Notes under the pieces: model-generated
What the model was told of the DNA's origin: nothing
The model's database searches: none
The model's input: the letters and a program-made list of their open reading frames with translations, nothing else
Translations under genes and position numbers: made by a program
Origin: Fulvia fulva
Lineage: Eukaryota; Ascomycota; Dothideomycetes; Mycosphaerellales; Mycosphaerellaceae
Length of the DNA stretch: 64,000 bases
Reading direction: 5' to 3'
Assembly (NCBI RefSeq): GCF_020509005.1
Contig: NC_063015.1
Span: 6,062,501-6,126,500, forward strand
Shown here: one piece after another, positions 45,821-55,655 of the stretch
Position numbering within the stretch: position 1 is the first letter of the stretch
Layout: every line of letters starts with the position of its first letter

Positions 45821-47362
45821 ATGCAGCGCAATCGTTCTTTCACATCTTCTCTCCGTCGTCCACGACTTCCCTGGGCTACCTCCTTCGTAAGCACGGCGCA
45901 CATCCTGGATCTGCCCGACGAGCTTCTGCTTCAGATCTACGAAGACATCTTCCGCCACATCCGCCACAGGAACCAGTTCCGACGATGCCTTCGCGCCGCT
46001 CCCACCCGCCGCCTTCTTCGCATCATGCGAGACGCCATCACACAACGAATCCAACTGCGCGTCTGCGTCGCTCTCGGCGCACTTCATCACGTGCGCTGCC
46101 TCCTCGACCCCGACGCCGAAGACGTCTGCATCAGGTTCCCGATCGTGACATTCGAAGGAGAAAAGAGACACTCGGCAGAGCTCAAGAAGCTGAATTTCGG
46201 CCGTGTGCCCTCAAACATCCCAAACTGGCTGGAGGGCGCCCACAAGATCAGGGTAGACATCAAGTGCTATGAAGATGAGGACGTGGACCTTGCGGTACAG
46301 ATCGCACACAGACTGAGGTGGCAATTTTTGAATGTGCGTCGATTCATAGTCGACGTCGGCGAGCCATACGGTCAAGCTTTCCTGGACAGTTGCCATGCCA
46401 TGAGCGCTCGATGGCTCCCAGCGGCGACGAACGTGTCGAAGAGCGTTTCACGCACTTACAAGGACAACTGGAAGATCAACGAAAGGACTCCGCCGGCTTC
46501 GCTCCCGTGGACATCTCGATACGACTACACTCAAGAGGTGCTGACTTGTTTGCGCTCATGGCATAGACTGTTTCTCGATCCGCTCTTCGAGGCTAGGAAG
46601 CCTTTCATTCCTGAAATCCGACAACGCACCGCACAACTTGTGAAGGCATGCTGTGAGGACACGACCTTTGAAGAATATGCGGCAGCGCATGTAGCCGCTT
46701 GCCGAATTCGGAAATGCCTTCGAAGTAGCTATGGGACGAAGATACCACAGATTCTAGATGAGGAGACGTTCTGGCGGATGTGCGAGCTTCGGCTGCTGCC
46801 TGAGGCTACACTTGGACACATTCGGGCTGTCATCGGGATTGGACCCTATAGATCACTCGATGGAGCGGTCAGAGAAGCGCTTCGTGCTTTGATTGAAGCG
46901 CATGGGCTTGTGGCTGTAAGATTGGCATACCAAGTCCGTAATCGCTTCAGAAGTTCTCTGGATCCTCGGAATACTGGCATTAATGCACGACTGGTTGCCA
47001 TGGAGAGAAGGGTTACTGGTATTGAGCCTGGAAGTTATGTGGGGCCTGATATACTTAACCATCGTCCCGAGGAGCAGGATCCCCGAGATGCGAGTCGGGC
47101 CACGAAGATTGTTCAGGTGCCAAGTGAAACTGGTGCGACGGTTCGATGTCCCACGCCGAGGGAGATGCGTGCTCTTTGGTCTGATGGCGCTGCTCAGTCG
47201 GGATTTCTGAGTCCTCAGTGTAATCATGGACCGCCCACTACCGGATCGCCGCTATCGAAGCTGAGGACTCGTTTGCGAAAGTTCTTCAAGGGCTTGTCAC
47301 CGAAGCGAGTGCTGCAGCGGAGCGTCAAAGGGAAGCAGATGGCTAGAGGCGTCTCTGTCTGA
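45821..47362 (+). CDS. F-box-like protein (513 aa)
   Basis: An intronless frame. I choose the ATG at 45821 (MQRNRSFTSSLRR); an in-frame ATG at 45761 is a possible alternative. Residues about 28-45 (ILDLPDELLLQIYEDIF) fit the F-box/F-box-like consensus (LPxELLxxI). A long region of mixed alpha/beta follows, with fragments such as CVALGALHHVRCLLDP and RRFIVDVGEPYGQAFL, as in the fungal F-box families with variable substrate domains. The last 60 residues are basic (RTRLRKFFKGLSPKRV, SVKGKQMARG) and may direct the protein to the nucleus. No signal peptide. The SCF role is inferred from the motif; the target is unknown. Intact. Confidence 0.72.
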   Translation: MQRNRSFTSSLRRPRLPWATSFVSTAHILDLPDELLLQIYEDIFRHIRHRNQFRRCLRAAPTRRLLRIMRDAITQRIQLRVCVALGALHHVRCLLDPDAEDVCIRFPIVTFEGEKRHSAELKKLNFGRVPSNIPNWLEGAHKIRVDIKCYEDEDVDLAVQIAHRLRWQFLNVRRFIVDVGEPYGQAFLDSCHAMSARWLPAATNVSKSVSRTYKDNWKINERTPPASLPWTSRYDYTQEVLTCLRSWHRLFLDPLFEARKPFIPEIRQRTAQLVKACCEDTTFEEYAAAHVAACRIRKCLRSSYGTKIPQILDEETFWRMCELRLLPEATLGHIRAVIGIGPYRSLDGAVREALRALIEAHGLVAVRLAYQVRNRFRSSLDPRNTGINARLVAMERRVTGIEPGSYVGPDILNHRPEEQDPRDASRATKIVQVPSETGATVRCPTPREMRALWSDGAAQSGFLSPQCNHGPPTTGSPLSKLRTRLRKFFKGLSPKRVLQRSVKGKQMARGVSV

Positions 47363-47960
47363 TTTCGGAAGGCTCAGGACCACCTTCGAGGTATCTCCTA
47401 CTTTTCAGCGTCGAACATCAACGGCGGTGCATTGTGCCGAGCAGTCAAGAGCCCCAGGCGTTCTTGCGATTCGACATTGCATCTCGCGGCGGGCCTGGAA
47501 ACCATCACCACTGGACCTGCACCTGGGCACTCCATGGCTTGATCGACAGGACCTGAGATCGGATTACACGATTCCTGCTGCCGACAATGGTGATATACGA
47601 TGCAGCAACTTCGTTTATGTTGTGGGGAGCGAAGTCGTGGGGGCAAGTGGGCACTACTGCAGGTACTATTGGGCTTGACTCCGCCAATGCCCATGCAATT
47701 GTTTTCGTCGACGTTCTGTCCCTTGATGTGCACGACAGGTCACTCGTCGGAAGCATACGTACGTGATGAGTACAGCAGCTCATATTCGCCCACTGCGGCT
47801 GTCATACGGTCACAAGACGTCGCAAAATGCTCACTTTTTGGCTGCTCGACACGAACCAGGGTATTCTTGACGCGACTCCACCACTTCCGCGACGCACTTC
47901 TTTCGTGCTTTCGCGACTTCAATGGACTGATCAACGAGCTCAGTAAGTATCACCTTCAAC
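47363..47960. other. Intergenic, no gene recognised
   Basis: Between the F-box-like gene and the Copia-derived relic. Short frames only; no LTR-like terminal repeats seen. Confidence 0.4.
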
Positions 47961-48895
47961 ATGGGTCCAGAAGAAGCAGCACAGCCTGCACAGTACATCT
48001 TCGGCCGCGAGAATCGCGAGTTCGTCGTTAACGCGCAAGCTACAGCTGACAGGATCTTCTCACGCCGGAGCATCACGAAAAGCAATCGGAATCAGCAGAT
48101 CAAGGCAGAGATCGCACGACGACAAGCACAAGGCGTACCGGCCACCATCCATACGGCACGACCGAGCAAACGCAGACGAGGTCCCGATGACCAGATCGAC
48201 GACGACGAGCGCGACCGAGTGCTACGACCGAAGAGAAGAGCAGTAGCACAGAACAACCAAGTTTCGGCTGAGCGGAGAGCAATCAGAAAGCAGGCGCGGC
48301 CAAGAGGTGATCCCAAAGTACGATGCTGGGACTGGATGCTACACAACGGCGATATGCACCATGCGAGGAATGGCTCGGCCTTCGACACATACGAAAAGAT
48401 CAACGAGGAAGTGAGCACCCCATTGGCCCTGGGAGATGGCATCAAAGCAGTCGGCATTGGCACGGTCAGACTGGAGGCGAAATGAGCCGTGGACAGCTAC
48501 GACATCTGTGTCATCACTCTGCATGATGTGCTGCACATACAGGGTATGCCATGCAATGGTATATCGCTCGTGAAGCTAGCCGACGCCGGCCTAAATTGGC
48601 GAATGGGAAGTGCTCAATGAGGTATGATCATCACGGAACCCACAGGCTGTCCGGTTTTCTATGCGATGCTGTTCAAGGGCTCTGGCGGGTGGCTGAATCG
48701 AGAGCGTCACTTGGGGATGATGAGCTGGTTGCGAAGTGCCCTTTGGCAGAGAGTGATGATGTGTCTTCGGTCAATGTTCGAGCGCTGAATCCTGCGAGGC
48801 TGGCTTATAAGGGCTGGTTGCAGCGGGAGCTGAGAGAGACGAAACAGAATCTTGGCTTTCGGTTGTTGGAGAATGACTGTGAGGTGGAGGGCTAA
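47961..48895 (+). pseudogene. Copia-pol-derived beta-barrel (TNT 1-94-like) gene relic
   Basis: The frame from the ATG at 47961 has a basic, disordered N-terminus with an NLS-like ARPSKRRRGPDD and PKRRAV. It then runs CWDWMLHNGDMHHARNGSAF, which matches the place of the W-x-x-D-S-G-A-x-x-H-x-x-x motif of Copia polyproteins. Next come LALGDGIKAVGIGTVRLEAK, a TGA (48483-48485), and in the same frame VITLHDVLHIQGMPCNGISL. The order G-x-G-x-V and LHDVLHxPxxxxNLISVxKL is the beta-barrel of Copia (TNT 1-94-like) Pol. The frame stops at 48620 and homology-like sequence continues in another frame to 48895 (HRLSGFLCDAVQGLWRVAES). No gag, integrase or RT and no LTR are seen, so this is either a domesticated gene that later decayed or a bare fragment. 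CGA-to-TGA could explain the first stop. Confidence 0.58.
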
Positions 48896-48916
48896 GATGG
48901 GATAAGTATACGTCGG

Positions 48917-50651
48917 CTACACAGTCTCCTGCGGAGGCTTGGGGCGCCCTGCACAAACTTGTGCTCTGGTCAGCATCGTGTCGCCTTTGCCTTTCTTCGA
49001 CAGATGCAAGCCGGGGTACAGCGTTACCAGCACGAGGCCTTCATTCAATCTGTTCGCATCCTCCATCGTGGCTGCATCAAAAGGCACGCCGTGGTCTGGC
49101 CATACGAACTTGACCTCATCGGCTGTGACTGAGAGCTCGCTGGCCAATATCATCGCTTTCTTCAGCGCTTTGCCCAAGAACTTCAACCATGCTGTCTGGA
49201 CTTCGATGTGGTTAGGTCGCGGTTCTCCATCTGGCGTCTTGTCGGACGAGTCTTTCGCTTGCACAGAAAGATGTTCGCAGAGAGCTTGGGTGAGATTTGC
49301 GGCCATACGATGCGCCTCCCAGCTGAAACTTCGGTCTTGGAAGCTGGGCTCTGCAATGGTCTGCGTGAAGGCTCGACGAAGCAGTGCGTCAGTGTTGATA
49401 CCTGCGAGTCTGTCAGTATACCGAAGATCATCCGGTTCATGTCACGACTTACCGAAAGACTGCAGCTGGCTCTCAACACCTCCTTCCAGCATTCCCAAAG
49501 CTGTCTTGGCAGACGCCACCTCTTTGTTGCCATCTACGACTGGAGCCGCCGCGAAGACCTCCTCGAAGAAGAAACGACCGGCCACAGCGACCACCAGATG
49601 CCTGGACGGTACAGCTTTGCAGATCTTCGCCATTCCCTCTTCTGGCGGTTGTGGTCCGAGTAAACCTTTGTAAAGCTGTTGCAAAATGCCACCGCGGCTC
49701 GTGCTCAACGAAAACCTGGCTTTCGGTCCTTTGGGATGGCCGTCCTCGTACATTCTCCCATCGATGACAGTTTGGATGGCTTGTTGTATCTCCAACATTC
49801 CCTCCTCAAGTCGGGTGGCATTCAGGTGGAATTCTGTGGTGTTTGGGTAGAAGCGATCGCTCAGTGGAACAGCTGGTGCTGGCGGGACTTGCTCTGCGCC
49901 ATGAACTTTCTGTTCAGTCTTCGAGGCTTCGGGGCTTGGGATACTCTGCTGCTGATTGTCGACTGGAAGGGAGGATCCTGGATTTTGCTGGTCTTCCTGC
50001 ACCTTGCGTCTCTTCCGCGGGCTGTTTTCCTGTGTGGTTGACCCCAGCTCTTCTGAGACATTTGAGACCTGTGGAGTCATGCCAGTAGCACCGCTATCTG
50101 TGGTTGCATTGGACCGAGTGCGCGCCATTGCTGCCGTGACCGGATCTTCGTTACGGTGCAGGGTAAACTCCTTCTGAACAGACTTTACTGCGCGGCTTTG
50201 TTGTTCCACGATGTCTTTGTCTTCGGTCGTCTTTTGAAGGAGAGTCCGCAGTGTCTTCTGTTTCTGGCAAGGCGCTCGGACCCTGCTGCTTGTCGCCTGG
50301 TCGAAAGAGTCGTTCCTGCTGATCTGCCGACCAAGCATCCAACCCAAGGCGATACATTCCTTCGCCAAGACCCAGCTCCTGCTTGAACTCCTTCAACAAC
50401 AGCACAAGCTTATCTGGGCTCATGGCAGTAGTTCTGCTCGCCGACTGCATTTGCAGTTTCTCCGCCTTGATCACTTTCGCAGCAGCACCCACTCTGTCCC
50501 GTGGAATCGTCCAGCGCTTGTCCTTCTTCTCACGTGCTTGTTGCATGTCCACAAGCGCATGGCGGACTGCGTGGAGCTCTAGCTCGGTCCACGGGAAGGG
50601 TGTTGGTGCCGGTGTGGCTGGCTTCTGGCCTCTTTTTCGTTTCGAAGCCAT
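48917..50651 (-). CDS. Unknown nuclear-type protein, one intron, one apparent frameshift
   Basis: The ATG at 50651 starts MASKRKRGQKPATPAPTPFP, followed by a helical domain (ELELHAVRHALVDMQQAREK, a segment ending FKQELGLGEGM). At the A4 run near 50232-50235 coding switches frame, to VEQQSRAVKSVQKEFTLHRN and a Ser/Gln-rich disordered region with SPRKRRKVQ (NLS-like). A C-terminal globular domain follows (FHLNATRLEEGMLEIQQAIQ; GRFFFEEVFAAAPVVDGN). An intron at 49452-49402 (51 nt, GTAAGT donor, TACTGAC branch, TCGCAG acceptor) joins QSFG to INTDALLRRAFTQTIAEPSF in phase, and the protein ends at 48917. The intron and the long coding halves make the gene real. The frameshift in an A run may be an assembly error. 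No family recognised; convergence of basic motifs suggests the nucleus. Confidence 0.62.
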
Positions 50652-51364
50652 GTTGCGAAGAGGGGATCGTGGTGTGTGTTGGAGGTTGGGGAAGAGGTGG
50701 AGGCAGTTGTCTTCATCCAAATGCAAAGAGAGTGATGATGAATTAATTTGTCTTCACGAACAGGAGACTGATGATGAAGGAAGTTAACCTCACCGACAGG
50801 AGACTGATGACGAAGCACGCGCGTTTAGTCTAAGACAGTCAAGCGCGAACCATCGGGAGAGAACGCCTTCTCACGATGTTCTGCGAAGAAAGAAGTTTGC
50901 TGCTGCACACGGATCATGACGCTAGTCTCGGATGCGTTCCAGGATCACGGTCATGTCAAAAGAGCATGCAGCCTCCCGTGTACTTAATATCCCGGAACAC
51001 CGCACTTCCCATATGCACTTCCAAGGAAGTCCTTTGTCTGCATACAAGACTTGATGTCTTGTATCTGTTGCCATGAAAGACCTGCATTACCGCACCGACA
51101 CTGTCTTCAGAGGGCGATGCTTATGCGTCAGTCTGCCTTGGCACACTGTGTGGAAGATGAAGCCTGGCTTGAGACTCTTGTCTCAGGGCAGCTCGCCGCA
51201 ACGTGGCAGCATGGGCGCGCACGACTACCTCGTGAGTGAACATCCTATTTGGAACCAACTCCAGTTCCTGCCAGGCCATCACACGTTATTTCCAGGCTTC
51301 ACACCTGATTGAAATCAGTCACAACCACACTTCCGCATATCTGGGTCTGTGCGTCACACAGAGC
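50652..51364. other. Divergent intergenic region with 20-nt direct repeat
   Basis: Between the minus-strand unknown gene and the plus-strand Hsp70-like gene. ACAGGAGACTGATGAYGAAG occurs at 50760-50779 and 50796-50815. No gene recognised. Confidence 0.5.
50760..50815. repeat. 20-nt direct repeat
   Basis: Two copies of ACAGGAGACTGATGAYGAAG, 36 nt apart, differing at one base, upstream of the minus-strand unknown gene. Confidence 0.8.
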
Positions 51365-54024
51365 ATGTCCAACGACATCGTCCCCGCCTCATCCATGGGC
51401 AGCTCCATGCTTGTAGGGCAGCTGGACGAGAAAAATCCGGCCAACTACAGTATTCACGCAGCGCACGACTGGGGCACCAGCACATTCTCCACAGGCTATG
51501 AATTTGTGCTGAATGGAACTGAGCCCAGCGCAGATCAGACCAATCTCCTTCGCCTGGAAGACGGAAAAGACGAGATAGCGCAGACTGTCGCCATAATATG
51601 CGAGCCTGATCGAACATGGCGACTCGTGTGGCGCGGCGAGCTCAAGTCTCTTCCAGCGACTCAAGATGTGTCTATACCCATCGAGCGTTCGTGACGAGGT
51701 CCGTACGGACACACCACATAAGCTGGATCAAGCCGCGGCTCTATGTGATAATTCCTCCGACTGGACAATCGAATGGCTGATTACGCAATTCTTGATTGTG
51801 ATCAAGGCGGCTTTAGAGACGGCCCTCATAAATGATGTTCGATCGAGGTGGAGTCGTGAGCAGCTTGGACTCATGAAAGTCCACAACTTCTTCACTGTAC
51901 CAGAGATTACCACCTTCACTACCCGCATTGCATTCCAGGACATCGTTCGCAGTGCTGGGTTTGAAAGCTCCACGTTGGTGACTGAAACTGAGGCTGCTGC
52001 AGCGTGGCGGGTTCACCAACTCTCGAAGGACTGGCACAACTATCCCTACCTCGTTCCTGGCGCCAAGATCGTAATCGCAGATGGAGGCGGGCTTACTTTG
52101 AATGCGGCTCGGTATACCATCGATGGCTCTGCACAAGATGGCGCTGCGCTGAAGATGCACCCCGATGGATCGCCGGTTGGTACCGACTGTGGATCGGAGC
52201 TACTGACCATGCGTTGTCAGGATCATGTTCGTACGGTAGCTGCAGATCAATATGGTCATCTGGACGCGTGTCTCCATAAGTTTGGTATCAGCAAGGAAGA
52301 ATTTGACCGGTCTGTGGCCATGTCATTTGAGCCCCTCAAGAAGGAGTTCCCAGAAGTTGGCTCCTCGGTAATCAGCGTCGGAGGGATACTCCGAGAAAAT
52401 GGGGAGCTGGAGTTTCTCGATGTGAGAGTCTCGAAGTAAGTTCATTCCCGTATAAGCGCCATGGCAATACCGTCACTAACAACCAAGTGAAGACGCCTCT
52501 TCTTGACCTGGTTCAAGGAGACCCTTGATCGCATCATCACTGTACTTGATCAACTCATCGAGCCCGGAACTACCATGCTCTTGTTCACTGGTGGCCTGCT
52601 ACGCAATCCATACCTCGTGAACGGGCTGAAGTCAGTATACAGTGACAGAGGCATACATATGCCCGACTCAGCCACAACCGTGAGCAACGCAAGGTGAGTA
52701 CCCCATACCACAGCGCGATCAAGCAATACTGACCACAGAGCGTAGTGACACATCCGTGGTCAAGGGTGCGCTTGCCCGCTTCATTGTGCGACCAATCCAG
52801 GCAGATCGGACCCTGTGTCTCGGCATCAACGAGAAGTCGCCATACAACCCGGACAATCATGTCGACATTCTGCTCCATGAAGTGACAGCTGCTGAAGCGG
52901 GCACTCCCAGCGACCGCGTTACAAAACTTGATGGGCAGCTTTACGCTCTAGATCGGTTTCGCACCATACTTGCCCCTGTGAGTATCGTGCCCCCGATCTT
53001 TCTGCGTAGAAAGGCATCACTGACAACAGTGACCAGGATGCATTCGTTGGCTCGCGCAACCTTGACGAGGCAGTAGGTGTCTGGCAAGAGTTCAGTGTCA
53101 CTATCGAGAAGCCTACACTCGAGACCGCCGTCTACGAAACTCGAACGGGCAATCCAGATAATGGTCCTATCTTCAAGACGAATCTGGACTTCCAAGACGA
53201 CATCCGCGTGTATCGGCACGTTAAGCGCACCATCGACGAGGCAACCATGAAACAGTATCAGCATAGGCTACCGCATGGTGCATCTGGCGCACGGCACTAT
53301 CGAGTTGTCGCACGGCTCCGGGCAAGAGGAACTTGGCCCAATGAACACCTTGAACTGGTCCTGGGGCCAGGGAAGGGTGTTCTCCGAGCTCGAAGAGAGT
53401 TTGACAGTAAGTGCCCACCCGCACTCTGCACACTCGTACTCATACTAACAAGAACACTCAGCCGCCGACCTCGCAAAGTTGTCCGAAGATCGCATGACAC
53501 AGCTTGGCACAGATGAGCTGCACAACGGGCTCTTTCCCTCCACGCTGCAGCGCAACAGACACCACACTCCAGCCGCGCATGTACCTGCTACGCCCATGGC
53601 ACCTCTGATCATGACACCGCAGCAGTCAGTAGCAGAGCCCACCCCGGAGATCAGATCAGTTGCATCATCACCACTCTTCATGCCACAAGACAGCCCACTA
53701 GCCTCCAGAGCAGCGAGCGATCGTGTCCTCGAGCAGTTCGAGACCGACGAGGAGTCAGACACCGGTGATCCAGGGCCGTCGAACAATGGTGAACACAACT
53801 TGTCAACTTCCGAAACAGCACGAATGTTTGAAGAGCATGATGCATCGTCAACGGACCAACAAAAGAAGAGGCGCAAACGTGTTGAAGAGCCAGAGACTAC
53901 GAACTATGAAGGACTTGCAAGGCCAGGAAAACTGCCTAGGGTTCCACCACGGTCCAACGGCTTACCGAGGGTGAAGACCTTGATGCCGAAGAATTTGAGG
54001 AAGGATGTGTATGATGGACCATGA
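51365..54024 (+). CDS. Divergent Hsp70-like ATPase with long disordered tail
   Basis: Exons: 51365-52435 (with an apparent frameshift near 51665-51705), 52493-52693, 52746-52977, 53037-53406 and 53462-54024. All four introns (57, 52, 59, 55 nt) are clear, with CTAAC/CTGAC branch points, and keep phase. The actin/Hsp70 ATPase fold is visible as phosphate-1 HDWGTSTFSTGYEF (usually DFGTTxS), phosphate-2 VIADGGGLTLNAARY and adenosine LLFTGGLLRNPYLVNGLK, then SVVKGALARF. It resembles the HSPA12-like fungal family rather than canonical Hsp70: no EEVD end. After a beta-type C-terminal part comes a 180-residue Ser/Pro/Glu-rich tail with a KKRRKR NLS-like cluster. The tail could be a separate gene but the in-phase intron links it. 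Role (chaperone, sensor) unknown. Confidence 0.66.
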
Positions 54025-54202
54025 TGACCTCGCTGAAACAATTGCATTACTTCCGCGCGCACGCTATCCTATCCACAGAAACAGTCGCGTCTCACTGTCA
54101 ACTGACTCCGCTCAATGCTATCATTACGCCTTCTCATCATAGTCTGCCCTTGGCCTCACAGCTGGTCGCCAACCAGTTCTCACGATCGTGCCGCTCCGTA
54201 TC

Positions 54203-55154
54203 CTAACGACCTTCGCCCCACCAAATCTGTCGACCCTGTCCTGGTATCGCAGCCAACCGACGACGACCTGGACGAACTATGCAGTGTATCAGTCTCATGT
54301 CCGCGAGGAGATTTAGGTAGAGCTTATGTACACTTACCTCGAGGGACATCTACAACACCATACCCGCGGTAGTTCCGCTCAGCAACATCCAGACGCTGAC
54401 GCTGCCACTGCTCAGCTGCGTAGCGACGATCCTGCTCCTTCTGAAGCTGCTGCTCGTAGTACACTGCCCGCTCGCGCTCGCGCTCTGCCTTCTCGCGACG
54501 AAGGTCGCTGGAGTCCTTCGGCTGGATCCTGTACTCGGACTCTTCAACGGAGTCCCAGCGTCCGCGAGTGTCCTTCTTCGAGTCTCTGGTGCTGTCCTTC
54601 TTCGACTGGCTTCTCTTCTCGTGCGTCTTCTTGCTCTTCAAATCTCCGTCCTGCTGCAGAAGTTCGCGATACTCGTAGTGCTTCTTCTTGTACTGTTGGT
54701 ACTTCTCGAAGTCGTCGCGAGTAGTCGGGGCCTCAGATGATCCGGTCTCCTTGCTCTTGCCCTTTGTGCTCTTGTATTGCTTGTACTTGTCTTGAGCAGT
54801 CTGGGTCGTCTTGGATGTGGAGGTCGTGGTCTTTGGCTTGGAGCCGGTTTGAGTCGTCTTCGATGTGGATACAGTTGGCTTTGACTTGGACCCGGTCGTG
54901 TTACTCTCTCGAGTGGTCTGAGTCTTCTGCGGTGATGATGTGGTCGTCTTCCTTGATTTGGACTTCTTCTCCTCTGGCTTTGGCTCGGGCAGGAGTGGTC
55001 TCATCCTCTCGCGCATCTGAGCGCCACGCATGTCGCGAATAGCTGCACCATAGCCTTCGATCTGGCCGATGTTCCGCGCGTGGCGCTCGCGCTGTCTGGC
55101 TTCATCGCGCACCATGATTGGGCTGAAGCGATCTGGATAGAAGTAGCTATCCAT
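54203..55154 (-). CDS. Lys/Thr-rich disordered protein with internal repeats
   Basis: The ATG at 55154 starts MDSYFYPDRFSPIMVRDEAR. Residues 65-135 contain repeats of (V/T)STSKTTQTGSKPK and relatives. Then come a charged region (KYKQYKSTKGKSK, QYKKKHYEYRELLQQ) and a C-terminal Arg/Glu-rich coiled coil (KAERERERAVYYEQQLQKEQ). The frame hits a stop at 54324, just after a strong GTAAGT donor. Splicing 54337-54277 (61 nt, CATAG acceptor) adds a 24-codon basic end with the stop at 54203, which I prefer. Without it the protein is 276 residues. The composition resembles scaffold or nuclear matrix proteins; function unknown. No membrane segment or signal peptide. Confidence 0.6.
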
Positions 55155-55655
55155 CTTCGCTGATTTGGTGGACGATGTAGTGCTGTGATGTGTTTTAAAG
55201 GGGGTCGTCGCAGGCTGTTAGTTGAAGTGGTGGTGTCGATGAAGAGACGACTGCTCGGAACGAACGCTGCAGATTTATTGCTCGCGCCAAACTGTGCACA
55301 GACACTGTTGGTGAATGCTTCTTGGCTTGCCCAGGTGACTCGCAGTTCTCCCGCTTCTAGCAGGCGCTGTTCACCAGGAATCTGAGCGCAATCTGTGTAT
55401 CAGCAGATCTCTTTATAAGGCGACCGATGGTGTGAGTATTCGGCCAGCCCGGACATACCGCTGCCCGATTGGAAAGACATCATGGCCAAAGTGCAAATTC
55501 GATCTCATTACTTCGCGCTACATACTTGTTGTGAAAATCAATTCATCGTTCCAATTTGGTCCCCGACCCACCAATTTTGTCTCCTTCACGTATCTTTCCC
55601 CGTTCAACATCCACCATTTCCTTCCTCTCTCTCCTTCACCATAACCATAGGTCCC
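55155..55655. other. Intergenic upstream of Lys/Thr-rich gene
   Basis: A TATAAAG box on the minus strand near 55410-55416 may serve the gene starting at 55154. No gene recognised. Confidence 0.4.

Noticed and set aside
53270..53406. Alternative plus frame in the Hsp70-like gene (MVHLAHGTIELSHGSG...)
   Set aside because: It looks protein-like, but the other frame agrees with exon phase on both sides and with the beta-type C-terminal pattern.
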